The translations under genes and the position numbers were made by a program. A stretch of DNA of 24,478 nt, taken from assembly GCF_900016645.1 (NCBI RefSeq), contig NZ_CDGJ01000125.1; one strand, written 5' to 3'. The DNA is from Acididesulfobacillus acetoxydans (lineage in GTDB: Bacteria; Bacillota; Desulfitobacteriia; Desulfitobacteriales; Desulfitobacteriaceae). The first letter of the stretch is position 1; each line of letters starts with the position of its first letter. The notes under the pieces are model-generated. The model saw only the letters and a list, made by a program, of their open reading frames with translations. It was not told the origin of the DNA and searched no databases. This document shows, piece after piece, positions 16,124-22,399 of this stretch.

Positions 16124-16654
16124 ATGGTTCAGGAAGCTGGATGGGTCTTGGTTTACGGGGTTGCCCAGGAGGTCGAGGCGGATATTGTTCTGGGTCTCTT
16201 GCAGGAAGAAGGGATTCCCGCTCTCAAACGGTATCCGGGAGCGGGTCAGTTTCTCAAACTGGCTTACGGGCTGACCAGCGGGGTCGACATCTATGTTCCT
16301 GTTTCCCAGGCGGCCAGGGCCAAGCTGCTCCTGGCCGGCGGAATTAAGGAGAACGGATTTCCTGAGGATGGCCCGGCTGAGAAGGGAAATCCGAAGAGTG
16401 GGGTTGCCGCGAGAGGGTTTGCGGAGAACGAGCTTGCGGAGCAGGAGCTTTCGGAGCGGGAACTTCCCAAGAACGGGCTTCCGTTGCATGGACCTGCGAA
16501 AAGCGTCGTCAGGCGACGGCAAACACCGGCTTCACTTCCGCCAGCCTCCCGGGACGCGAGACAGCGAGACGAGCGTTGGAAGTGGGCTATACTGGGAATA
16601 GCTGCTTTTTTGGCCCTGGTTTTGCTTGTTTACCGCAACGGCTTTCTTTGGTAA
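16124..16654 (+). CDS. DUF2007-like protein with pentapeptide-repeat linker and C-terminal membrane anchor
   Basis: The N-terminal ~70 residues (GWVLVYGVAQEVEADIVLG, then PVSQAARAKLLL) resemble the DUF2007 'putative signal transducing protein' domain, a small ferredoxin-like fold of unknown role. Residues about 74-123 form a low-complexity linker with a 5-residue period (ENGFP, EDGPA, EKGNP, ENELA, EQELS, ERELP, KNGLP). A basic stretch then leads to one transmembrane helix, WAILGIAAFLALVLLVY, ending 6 residues before the C-terminus, so the protein is tail-anchored with its domain in the cytoplasm. The start is ATG 16124, 9 bases after AAAGGAG. An in-frame ATG at 16025 would add 33 atypical residues. 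The function is unknown. Confidence 0.75.
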   Translation: MVQEAGWVLVYGVAQEVEADIVLGLLQEEGIPALKRYPGAGQFLKLAYGLTSGVDIYVPVSQAARAKLLLAGGIKENGFPEDGPAEKGNPKSGVAARGFAENELAEQELSERELPKNGLPLHGPAKSVVRRRQTPASLPPASRDARQRDERWKWAILGIAAFLALVLLVYRNGFLW

Positions 16655-16672
16655 TTATTGCTCAGCGGTTTT

Positions 16673-16701
16673 TGGACAAAAGGAACGCTTTCCTTTATAA
16701 T
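16673..16701 (+). promoter_or_regulatory. marR promoter with an inverted-repeat operator filling the spacer
   Basis: TGGACA (16673-16678) and a perfect TATAAT (16696-16701) are 17 bases apart. The inverted repeat AAAGGAA-CGCT-TTCCTTT spans 16679-16696, exactly the spacer and the first base of the -10. MarR proteins bind such 16-20-bp dyads and commonly repress their own promoter, so autoregulation is likely. Confidence 0.7.
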
Positions 16702-16764
16702 CTAAGAGGAGAGTGTATTAAAGAGATGGCCTCAGTCTAGAGCAAAGCAATAGGAAGGAAGTCC

Positions 16765-17304
16765 ATGGCAATGACAAAAGCGGATGAGCGGCCGGATAAA
16801 CTAAGCCCTGATCGGCCCGTTCCCGAAATTGCGCAGGATTTGGGACTCGTGTTGGGCGATATTCTCAAAGCCATGCATCGTCAATTTAAGAAGGAGTTCA
16901 ATCGTTTCACGGGGGAAAGCGAGTTGACAGTTCCTCAAATTTTCCTCCTGCGCACGTTGGTGACCAAAGGTTCAATTTCCATTTCTGAGTTGGCCGAACA
17001 TCTTAACCTGGCCAACAGTACCGTGTCGGGAATTGTAGACAGATTGGAAAGGGACGGTTTTGTGACCAGAGTGAGGGACAAGGAGGACCGGCGGATTGTC
17101 TATGTGGAACTGACGGAGCATGCGGCCCATTTTAGGGAACAGGTTCCCCGCTTCAACGAAAAGTTCTTGGGAGAGCTTCTGCGGGGGGTTGACGATCAGA
17201 CCCTGAGAGAAATGGCGTCTTCATTCAGGCAGCTCTCCGACTTGATCAAGCGGTTCGAAGATAAAGATAAAGACGACAAAAACACGGATAATGGACAGAG
17301 GTGA
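16765..17304 (+). CDS. MarR-family transcriptional regulator
   Basis: The 179-aa protein is a dimeric winged-helix repressor or activator. The DNA-binding core includes the recognition-helix segment LAEHLNLANSTVSGIVDRLE (about 72-91) and the wing VRDKEDRRIVYVELT (about 97-111), both typical of MarR. N- and C-terminal helices provide the dimer interface. The C-terminus ends in a highly charged Lys/Asp tail (DKDKDDKNTDNGQR) not usual for the family. The start is ATG 16765 after AGGAAGGA; a second ATG two codons later is possible. The ligand and targets are unknown. The dyad in its promoter suggests self-regulation. The downstream spore-coat-like genes have their own upstream region after a terminator. 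Confidence 0.92.
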   Translation: MAMTKADERPDKLSPDRPVPEIAQDLGLVLGDILKAMHRQFKKEFNRFTGESELTVPQIFLLRTLVTKGSISISELAEHLNLANSTVSGIVDRLERDGFVTRVRDKEDRRIVYVELTEHAAHFREQVPRFNEKFLGELLRGVDDQTLREMASSFRQLSDLIKRFEDKDKDDKNTDNGQR

Positions 17305-17416
17305 CGGCCGGTCACTATTCAGACGCGGATCCTCACGCCCCAAAAGTGTCACCGACAGAGCATGAAAATAGTTGCCAGGTCACGACGACGACAGGAATGA
17401 CAGCAACGACGGAGAC

Positions 17417-17452
17417 AAAGGCAAAGGCAAAGATAAAGGCAAAGATAAAGGT
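17417..17452 (+). repeat. Six tandem AAAGRY hexamers
   Basis: Six hexamers, AAAGGC or AAAGAT (last AAAGGT), run without a break and stop 6 bases before the terminator stem. In one frame they encode alternating Lys-Gly/Lys-Asp, similar in style to the charged tail of the MarR protein 110 bases upstream, but in a different frame. Confidence 0.8.
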
Positions 17453-17458
17453 GAGAAA

Positions 17459-17484
17459 GGCCGCGCATAAAACGCGGTCTTTTT
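17459..17484 (+). terminator. Rho-independent terminator after marR
   Basis: GGCCGCG pairs with CGCGGTC (one G-U) around CATAAAA and is followed by TTTTT. Confidence 0.8.
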
Positions 17485-17498
17485 GCACATCCTGAAAG

Positions 17499-17511
17499 TG
17501 TAAATTTTACA
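17499..17511. repeat. Perfect odd palindrome upstream of the coat-F-like pair
   Basis: TGTAAA-T-TTTACA lies 25 bases before the ATG at 17536, in an AT-rich stretch where the promoter of the pair would be expected. It may be an operator or part of the promoter. Confidence 0.4.
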
Positions 17512-17535
17512 TAAAACGGATAAGGGGGGAATCAC

Positions 17536-17745
17536 ATGCAATTCAACGACACGGAAAAGAAGAAACTCCTGGATGAAGGGATGCTCACCCGCAGCTTAAT
17601 CGAAAATGAAGTGGCTATGAAGAAATGCCTGCTCTACAGTGAAATGGCTCAGGATGCCTCCGTGAAGTCTTTCTTTAAAGAGCAAGCGAAAGGGTTGGAG
17701 GACGTCAATAACTATATGAAAAACGGCATGGCGGCCGTTCGCTAA
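17536..17745 (+). CDS. Small helical protein, 69 aa, spore-coat-F-like pair member 1
   Basis: The frame starts with ATG after AAGGGGGGAATCAC. The sequence is almost entirely alpha-helical and acidic/basic, with a hydrophobic heptad pattern (MLTRSLIENEVAMKKCLLYSEMA, then a second helix around VKSFFKEQAKGLEDVNNYM). It resembles half of a ferritin-like four-helix bundle as found in CotF/DUF-type spore proteins. The next gene starts 12 bases later and has a similar two-helix layout, so the two may form one bundle together. The family call is tentative; gene reality is well supported by its site and context. Confidence 0.75.
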   Translation: MQFNDTEKKKLLDEGMLTRSLIENEVAMKKCLLYSEMAQDASVKSFFKEQAKGLEDVNNYMKNGMAAVR

Positions 17746-17757
17746 GGAGGGTTGGAT

Positions 17758-17955
17758 ATGGCAAATTTCACAGACTTGGATATGCTCTACGACTACGAAA
17801 AGGATGTGGCCAGCGCCGCGACCGGTTTTATGACTTTCGCGACACGTGCCCATCACCGTGAATTGCGTGAACGCTACTTGCGCATGGCCAACGAAGCTAC
17901 GGATGCTCATGCCAAAGTCAGCGAATTGATTTCAAAAGCCGGAGGAATTGCCTAA
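17758..17955 (+). CDS. Small helical protein, 65 aa, coat-F-domain-like
   Basis: ATG 17758 lies 7 bases after TAAGGAGG, whose TAA is the stop of the preceding gene, so the two are translationally close. The sequence DLDMLYDYEKDVASAATGF followed by HHRELRERYLRMANEATDAHAKVSELISKAGG fits the pattern of the coat F domain of endospore formers: an acidic first helix, a short turn, and a second helix with a conserved His. At 65 aa it is a minimal member. A role in the spore coat or a ferritin-like scaffold is inferred from family resemblance only. Confidence 0.75.
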   Translation: MANFTDLDMLYDYEKDVASAATGFMTFATRAHHRELRERYLRMANEATDAHAKVSELISKAGGIA

Positions 17956-18005
17956 ACGGGGTACGGGGACGATAAATTGTAACCCAATATGGCAAATTCC
18001 AAATC

Positions 18006-18050
18006 AAAGATGGCGAAAGGCGGAGAAATCTCCGCCTTTCGCCATCTTTT
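18006..18050. terminator. Very strong bidirectional terminator
   Basis: A perfect 21-bp inverted repeat (arms 18006-18026 and 18029-18049) encloses only two bases, with AAA at the left foot and TTTT at the right foot. It can terminate the coat-F-like operon on the plus strand and the membrane-protein gene arriving on the minus strand. Confidence 0.9.
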
Positions 18051-18129
18051 GGTGCGTTCCTATCATCTCCGGATTTCCTCGCTGTCTTCTTGTTGTTCCC
18101 TTTTGCCTTCGCTGCTTCCGCCACCGCTG

Positions 18130-18699
18130 TTACGGCCACCAGCCCGGTTGCATTTTGTCGGGCAGGCTGTCGAGCAGAACTTGAGTAGCCTGATTTACCT
18201 TGAAATACTCTCCGCCAAAGCGGACGAGGCCGGAGTTGTCGTCATAGGTCAAAGCGAAATCGGTCGCGGTATGGAAGCGGGAGGAGGCCCGATGTAAAAC
18301 AAAATGTCGCACCGGATCGTCCGCCGCCATCTGGGGGTTTTGGGCCGCCGGAACCAGGCTCGCCGCCTCCAAATCCCGCAACAAGTCCTGGGTTAAGGAG
18401 AAATTCGCGGTGAAACGCGGATGGGCCGGGTTACCTGCCGGGATATAACCGACCGCCGTGAAAGCGTGGGGATGCAGGGTCCGATTGGGGATGCCCAGGG
18501 TAGAAAAAGGACTTAACCAACTTTCGCGGTAAAGCCAGGGTGAAGCGGTCAGAACCAAAAGCACTGCAAAAAGGATGAGCAGACTTCCGGGTCTGAGTAA
18601 TTTCTGCCGCACCGGCTTAAGCACCGCCGGCGGCTTAAGCCGTGCTCGGAAGCGACCTTTGGTTTTTTCAGTTGGGGGTTGAGGGCCGGATACGGACAT
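18130..18699 (-). CDS. Single-pass membrane protein of unknown function
   Basis: The 189-aa protein has a basic, proline-rich cytoplasmic N-terminus (about 38 residues), one hydrophobic helix LLILFAVLLVLTASPWLY (about 40-57), and an extracytoplasmic domain of about 130 residues with the motif YDDNSGLVRFGGEYFKVNQATQVLLDSLP near the end (shown in part: GGEYFKVNQA). It has no lipobox. I do not recognise the domain. ATG 18699 follows GGAAGGAGGT by 10 bases, an excellent site. The gene lies 190 bases downstream of a SigH-like sigma factor gene on the same strand, so it may be co-transcribed with it. Confidence 0.75.
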   Translation of the reverse strand: MSVSGPQPPTEKTKGRFRARLKPPAVLKPVRQKLLRPGSLLILFAVLLVLTASPWLYRESWLSPFSTLGIPNRTLHPHAFTAVGYIPAGNPAHPRFTANFSLTQDLLRDLEAASLVPAAQNPQMAADDPVRHFVLHRASSRFHTATDFALTYDDNSGLVRFGGEYFKVNQATQVLLDSLPDKMQPGWWP

Positions 18700-18802
18700 G
18701 CGCAAAAATACCTCCTTCCGTCCGGGTCAACCGTTTAAACAAACAGTCAAGAGCTACGCGTTCACAGTGTAGGAAACGTTATTTGGGCACGGGTTGTCCA
18801 AC

Positions 18803-18842
18803 AAACCATAAAGGGTTGAGCGGTTGGTCAAAAACCATAAAG
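18803..18842. repeat. Direct repeat AAACCATAAAG, two copies
   Basis: The 11-mer occurs at 18803-18813 and 18832-18842, 29 bases apart start to start, between the sigma factor stop and the membrane protein. A 29-base spacing is near three helical turns, so paired protein sites are possible. Confidence 0.5.
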
Positions 18843-18862
18843 ATATACAGGAAAGACTTACA

Positions 18863-18876
18863 GGCCCGTTCGGGCC
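18863..18876 (-). terminator. Weak terminator-like hairpin after the sigma factor gene
   Basis: GGCCCG-AA-CGGGCC (minus strand) is followed by TGTAAGTCTTTCC, a poor U-tract, 14 bases after the sigma factor stop. Attenuation or readthrough into the membrane protein gene is possible. Confidence 0.35.
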
Positions 18877-18889
18877 GCCAAACCGGTGC

Positions 18890-19510
18890 TTACCCGGCGG
18901 CTTGGCGGGAACGGCAGAGAGCCGTTTTGCGCCGGATGCGCTGAATCGCGTTGTCCAGGGATTTCGGCGTCAAGCCCAAGCGTCGGGATATTTCACCTTG
19001 TCGCATTCCTGCCACGAAGTGGTACTTAAAAACTAGACGTTCAAGATCGGACAGACCCTGACTGAGGTCCTTAATCAGGGAACGCGCTTCGTCCATGGCC
19101 ACAACCGAGACGGCCGGGTCTTCGGCGTGCCCCACGACGTTCAAAAAGCTTTCTTCGTATTCGTCGGACAGGGAATTATTGAGCGAAAAGGCTTCGTTCA
19201 AGTTCAGGTGTTTAAGGCGATTGTGGGCACGTAAACTATCAATCAGTTTGCGTTTGACGACCAAACGCAAAAAATGCAAGAAAGGGATCTCCGCCCCGGA
19301 TTCATAAGACAAAATGGCTTTGTACAAGGCGAGCCTGCCTTCCTGCAACAAATCTTCGTAGTCTGCCCGGGGCAGGAAGTATTTGCAGGCTATTTTGCGA
19401 ATCTCGGGCTCATAATAAACGATCAGTTCATTTAAGGCTTCTTCATCGCCGGAGCATGCCGCCTTCAGCATCGCTTTTTCCTGTTCTTCATTCAACTTTG
19501 ACGAAGACAT
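18890..19510 (-). CDS. SigH-like RNA polymerase sigma factor (sigma-70 family)
   Basis: The 206-aa protein has region 2 (YEDLLQEGRLALYKAILSYE, then FLHFLRLVVKRKLIDSLRAH for -10 recognition and melting) and region 4 (SDLERLVFKYHFVAG, then the helix-turn-helix RQGEISRRLGLTPKSLDNAIQRIRRK). The KSLDNAIQRIRRK end closely resembles that of SigH (Spo0H) of spore formers. It is not in the usual sigH neighbourhood (rlmB/secE/nusG), so it could be a SigH paralogue. I chose ATG 19510, 9 bases after AAGGAG. Upstream in-frame ATGs overlap that site. The neighbour downstream is a membrane protein, which raises the possibility of a dedicated partner. Confidence 0.88.
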   Translation of the reverse strand: MSSSKLNEEQEKAMLKAACSGDEEALNELIVYYEPEIRKIACKYFLPRADYEDLLQEGRLALYKAILSYESGAEIPFLHFLRLVVKRKLIDSLRAHNRLKHLNLNEAFSLNNSLSDEYEESFLNVVGHAEDPAVSVVAMDEARSLIKDLSQGLSDLERLVFKYHFVAGMRQGEISRRLGLTPKSLDNAIQRIRRKTALCRSRQAAG

Positions 19511-19557
19511 AGCGCCCATCTCCTTGTCAAACATAGCCTTCTAGACTATTAGTGTAA

Positions 19558-19574
19558 ATTATAACCCAGGGTTA
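19558..19574 (-). promoter_or_regulatory. Candidate -10 element with adjacent dyad for the sigma factor gene
   Basis: On the minus strand TATAAT (19563-19558) lies about 50 bases before the start codon, overlapping the dyad TAACCC-T-GGGTTA (19574-19562). No good -35 is at the right distance, so an activator or alternative sigma factor may be needed. Confidence 0.4.
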
Positions 19575-19653
19575 AGACAAGAGACTTTTACTGGACGCAG
19601 AGACTTATTAAGGAAAAAGTGGGTGAGCGTGGCACAGAAGGATTTACTGGGTA

Positions 19654-19728
19654 TATCCCTAATTGCTTGGAGTATGCCTAATTACTTGGATTATTCCTAA
19701 CTGCGTGGAGTATCCCTAATTACTTGGT
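19654..19728. repeat. 19-bp tandem repeat, four copies, running into the ribH stop codon
   Basis: Copies occupy 19654-19672, 19673-19691, 19692-19710 and 19711-19728 (last one incomplete). The unit is TATCCCTAATTACTTGGAG with a few variants. The rightmost copy contains the last codons and TAA stop of ribH, so the array looks like repeated duplication of the gene's own stop-codon segment into its 3' untranslated region. Confidence 0.92.
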
Positions 19729-20196
19729 ATCCGTATTTAATGAACGGTAAAGATTAGCGGTTTCTATGGCCGTAACGGCGGCGTCAAAACCTTTGTTACC
19801 CGCCTTTGTCCCCGCTCGTTCAATAGCTTGTTCGATACTGTCGGTGGTGAGGACCCCGAAGATCACGGGCAGGCCGGTTTGCAGGGCCACGTTGGCCACT
19901 CCTTTACTCACTTCGCTGCTCACATAGTCAAAATGGGGGGTGGCGCCGCGGATTACGGCACCCAAGCAGATGACGGCGTCATAGCGCTGGGCAAGCGCGA
20001 GTTTCTGGGCTGTCAAAGGGATCTCAAAAGCCCCGGGCACCCAAATTAAATCAATCCGGTCCTCCCCGGCGCCATGCCTGCGCAAGGCATCGAGTGCCCC
20101 GCTGACGAGTTTATTGGTTATAAATTCATTGAAACGGGCGGCGACAATGGCAAAATTCAAGCCCTCCGCGAGTAATTGTCCTTCATAAATCTTCAC
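19720..20196 (-). CDS. ribH: 6,7-dimethyl-8-ribityllumazine synthase
   Basis: The 158-aa enzyme condenses 5-amino-6-ribitylaminouracil with 3,4-dihydroxy-2-butanone-4-phosphate, the penultimate riboflavin step, usually as a 60-mer or pentamer. The substrate loops VPGAFEIP (53-60) and LGAVIRGATPHFDYV (78-92) are intact, and His88 matches the catalytic histidine. The start is ATG after AAAGGAAGGGTACCGTC. It is the last gene of the rib operon, set off from ribBA by a 213-base spacer that carries a probable IS200/IS605 remnant. Its last codons are part of the tandem repeat at 19654-19728. Confidence 0.96.
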   Translation of the reverse strand: MKIYEGQLLAEGLNFAIVAARFNEFITNKLVSGALDALRRHGAGEDRIDLIWVPGAFEIPLTAQKLALAQRYDAVICLGAVIRGATPHFDYVSSEVSKGVANVALQTGLPVIFGVLTTDSIEQAIERAGTKAGNKGFDAAVTAIETANLYRSLNTDTK

Positions 20197-20227
20197 GATG
20201 ACGGTACCCTTCCTTTCTTATCGGTTG

Positions 20228-20384
20228 GTTATAAGTCTGCTCACACTTCGCCGTCGCGACGCGGCAGCAGTGAACTCGTTCAGCTTAAGCTGAACATCGA
20301 GTCTTCGGTGGGGGAGTCTACCCCCACCGAAGGGTACGTGGAACCCACTCCCACTTATACAAGTGGGAGTCTTACGATTGGATA
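20228..20384 (+). mobile_element. Probable IS200/IS605-type remnant or palindrome-associated MITE
   Basis: Three perfect hairpins lie in 93 bases: GTTCAGCTT/AAGCTGAAC (20278-20295, no loop), a 12-bp stem CTTCGGTGGGGG with loop AGTCTA (20303-20332), and a 10-bp stem ACTCCCACTT with loop ATAC (20347-20370). None has a U-tract. Subterminal imperfect or perfect hairpins without terminal inverted repeats are typical of IS200/IS605 ends and their non-autonomous derivatives, and a frame through them ends like a TnpB C-terminus (SVGESTPTEGYVEPTPT) with stop at 20385. No TnpA or TnpB core is present. The element separates ribBA from ribH. The class is inferred; the hairpins are plain. Confidence 0.45.
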
Positions 20385-20409
20385 AACGGGGAAAATACCC
20401 AAGTGGCCG

Positions 20410-21612
20410 TTAGCGCACTTCATAGAGATAGTGTCCTAATTTCAGTTTCTTGGTTTTAAGATATTTTGTATTTTCCGGTTTGGCTGGGATCTCGATAGCC
20501 ACGCGTTCCACCACTTCGAGTCCGTACCCTTCCAGCCCGACAATTTTGCGCGGGTTGTTGGTCATCAGGCGCACCTTGGAGATGCCAAGATCCGCCAGGA
20601 TCTGGGCGCCAACGCCGTAGTCCCGCATGTCCGGGGGAAATCCCAATTCCAAATTGGCTTCTACAGTGTCTTTCCCTTCCTCTTGGAGTTTGTAGGCTTT
20701 TAGCTTATTCATAAGGCCGATGCCCCGGCCTTCTTGGCGCATGTAGAGGAGGACTCCCCGGCCTTCCGCCTCGATCTGCTCCAGGGCGGCGGCGAGTTGA
20801 TCCCCGCAATCACAGCGCCGGGAGTGAAAGACATCCCCCGTCAGGCATTCGGAATGAACCCTCACCAACACCGGTTTACCGTTCGCAACATCGCCTTTGA
20901 CCAGGGCAAGGTGGTCTTTCCGGTCCAAAAGGCTGCGATAACCGACGGCTTGGAAATCTCCGAAATCCGTGGGCAAATGAACGCTTTCCACCATCTCCAC
21001 CAGTTTTTCGGTGTGGCGCCGGAAACGGATCAAGTCTTTGATTGTGATGAGCTTGAGCCCATGCTTGCGGACAAATTCCATCAAGTCGGGCACTCGGGCC
21101 ATGGTTCCGTTTTCATTCATGATTTCGCAAATAACGCCTGCCGGTGTCAATCCCGCGGCCCGCGCCAGATCCACCGCACCCTCGGTGTGTCCGGCGCGGA
21201 CAAGTACCCCGCCCGGGCGGGCCTGCAGGGGGAAAATGTGTCCGGGACGACGCAAATCCGCGGGCAGACTTCCGGGGTCGCACAGGACTTTGACGGTGGC
21301 TGCCCGCTCAAACGCGGAAATCCCGGTAGTGCTGGTGGCAGCGTCCACACTGATGGTGAAGGCCGTTCCATGGGGGTCGGTATTTTGGGAGACCATGGGA
21401 TCCAACTGAAGTGCCTGGATACGTTCTTGCGTTAGGGGCACACAGATCAAGCCGCGGGCATGAGTCGCCATGAAGTTAATGGCTTCGGGGGAGACGTGGT
21501 CCGCCGCCATGAGAAGATCTCCTTCGTTCTCGCGATCTTCGTCATCGACGACGACGATCATTTTTCCCGCCCGAATGTCTTCGATAGCTTCTTCGATCGT
21601 GTTAAAAGACAT
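20410..21612 (-). CDS. ribBA: Bifunctional 3,4-dihydroxy-2-butanone-4-phosphate synthase / GTP cyclohydrolase II
   Basis: The 400-aa fusion supplies both precursors of riboflavin. The N-terminal half (about 1-200) is RibB, with the acidic metal loop DDEDRENEGD (23-32) and the RAGHTEGAVDLAR segment (139-151). The C-terminal half is RibA (GTP cyclohydrolase II), with zinc ligands Cys256, Cys267 and Cys269 in HSECLTGDVFHSRRCDCG and the catalytic RQEGRGIGL motif. The start is ATG 21612, 8 bases after AAAGGAG. It lies 50 bases downstream of ribE in the same operon. Both halves look complete and active. Confidence 0.97.
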   Translation of the reverse strand: MSFNTIEEAIEDIRAGKMIVVVDDEDRENEGDLLMAADHVSPEAINFMATHARGLICVPLTQERIQALQLDPMVSQNTDPHGTAFTISVDAATSTTGISAFERAATVKVLCDPGSLPADLRRPGHIFPLQARPGGVLVRAGHTEGAVDLARAAGLTPAGVICEIMNENGTMARVPDLMEFVRKHGLKLITIKDLIRFRRHTEKLVEMVESVHLPTDFGDFQAVGYRSLLDRKDHLALVKGDVANGKPVLVRVHSECLTGDVFHSRRCDCGDQLAAALEQIEAEGRGVLLYMRQEGRGIGLMNKLKAYKLQEEGKDTVEANLELGFPPDMRDYGVGAQILADLGISKVRLMTNNPRKIVGLEGYGLEVVERVAIEIPAKPENTKYLKTKKLKLGHYLYEVR

Positions 21613-21662
21613 ATTTTACACTCCTTTGCAGATAAGTCCGAACGCGAAAGCGGGCAGCGATG

Positions 21663-22385
21663 TCAGAGAAATCCGTGCTCGCTCAGGAAAGCAAGAGAGA
21701 GGTCCTTGGCGGGCCGGGTTTCACCGGGCCCCGCCCCGAACCCGGCTTCATTGAGCCCGGCCTCGCTTGACCTGATGGTCTTGAAGCCGGCTTCCTGGCT
21801 TGACAGGAGAAATCTCTCCACGTATTTGCCGATGAGATCCGTCTCTAAATTCACGCGGCTGCCTACACCTTTTTTGCCCAGGGTGGTCTCTTTCCATGTA
21901 TGGGGAATGAGAGAAACAGAAAAGTTGCTTTCCCCGACGGCGATGACGGTCAAGGAAATCCCGTCAACCGCCACGGAACCACGGGGCAATATGTGGCGCG
22001 CGAGTGCCGGTTCGGCCGTAATTTCATAAACCCTGGCAATCCCCTTGGATTCAATGCGCGCAATCAGTCCGGTTCCGTCTATATGGCCGCTGACCAGATG
22101 TCCTCCCAGGCGGGACTGAAGCTGCAAAGCCCGCTCCAAGTTCACGTAACTGCTTCGTTTCAGTTGTGCCAAATCGGTTTGGGCCAAGGTCTCGGCCATA
22201 ATCTCGACCGTGAAGCCGGCGGTGTTTTGCTCAACGACCGTGAGGCAGACTCCGTTGACTGCGATGCTGTCGCCAATCCGTGTTCCCTCGAGAACTTTTT
22301 GTGCCCGCACGGTTAAGCGAGCCGACTGAGGCAAGACCTTGATCTTTTCGACTTGGCCCATTTCTTCCGCAATACCAGTAAACAT
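21663..22385 (-). CDS. ribE: Riboflavin synthase, alpha subunit
   Basis: The 240-aa enzyme dismutates two lumazine molecules to riboflavin. It has two lumazine-binding beta-barrel repeats: the first with MFTGIAEE at the N-terminus and VNGVCLTVVE, the second with HIDGTG and VDGISLTVIAV. I chose the second of two adjacent ATGs (22385), 6 bases after GAGGTG and at the family start MFTGI. The C-terminus is longer than usual (about 200-220 aa in most members). It contains three EAG[FL] units (SQEAGFK, SEAGLN, NEAGFG) encoded by imperfect GARGCCGGSYTC repeats, followed by the normal LAFLSEHGF end. It starts 15 bases after the ribD stop. Confidence 0.95.
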   Translation of the reverse strand: MFTGIAEEMGQVEKIKVLPQSARLTVRAQKVLEGTRIGDSIAVNGVCLTVVEQNTAGFTVEIMAETLAQTDLAQLKRSSYVNLERALQLQSRLGGHLVSGHIDGTGLIARIESKGIARVYEITAEPALARHILPRGSVAVDGISLTVIAVGESNFSVSLIPHTWKETTLGKKGVGSRVNLETDLIGKYVERFLLSSQEAGFKTIRSSEAGLNEAGFGAGPGETRPAKDLSLAFLSEHGFL

Positions 22386-22399
22386 CATTCACACCTCGT

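Noticed and set aside
17301..17495. 64-codon frame overlapping the marR stop
   Set aside because: It is Thr/Lys/Ala low-complexity and runs through the terminator stem. It has no credible binding site.
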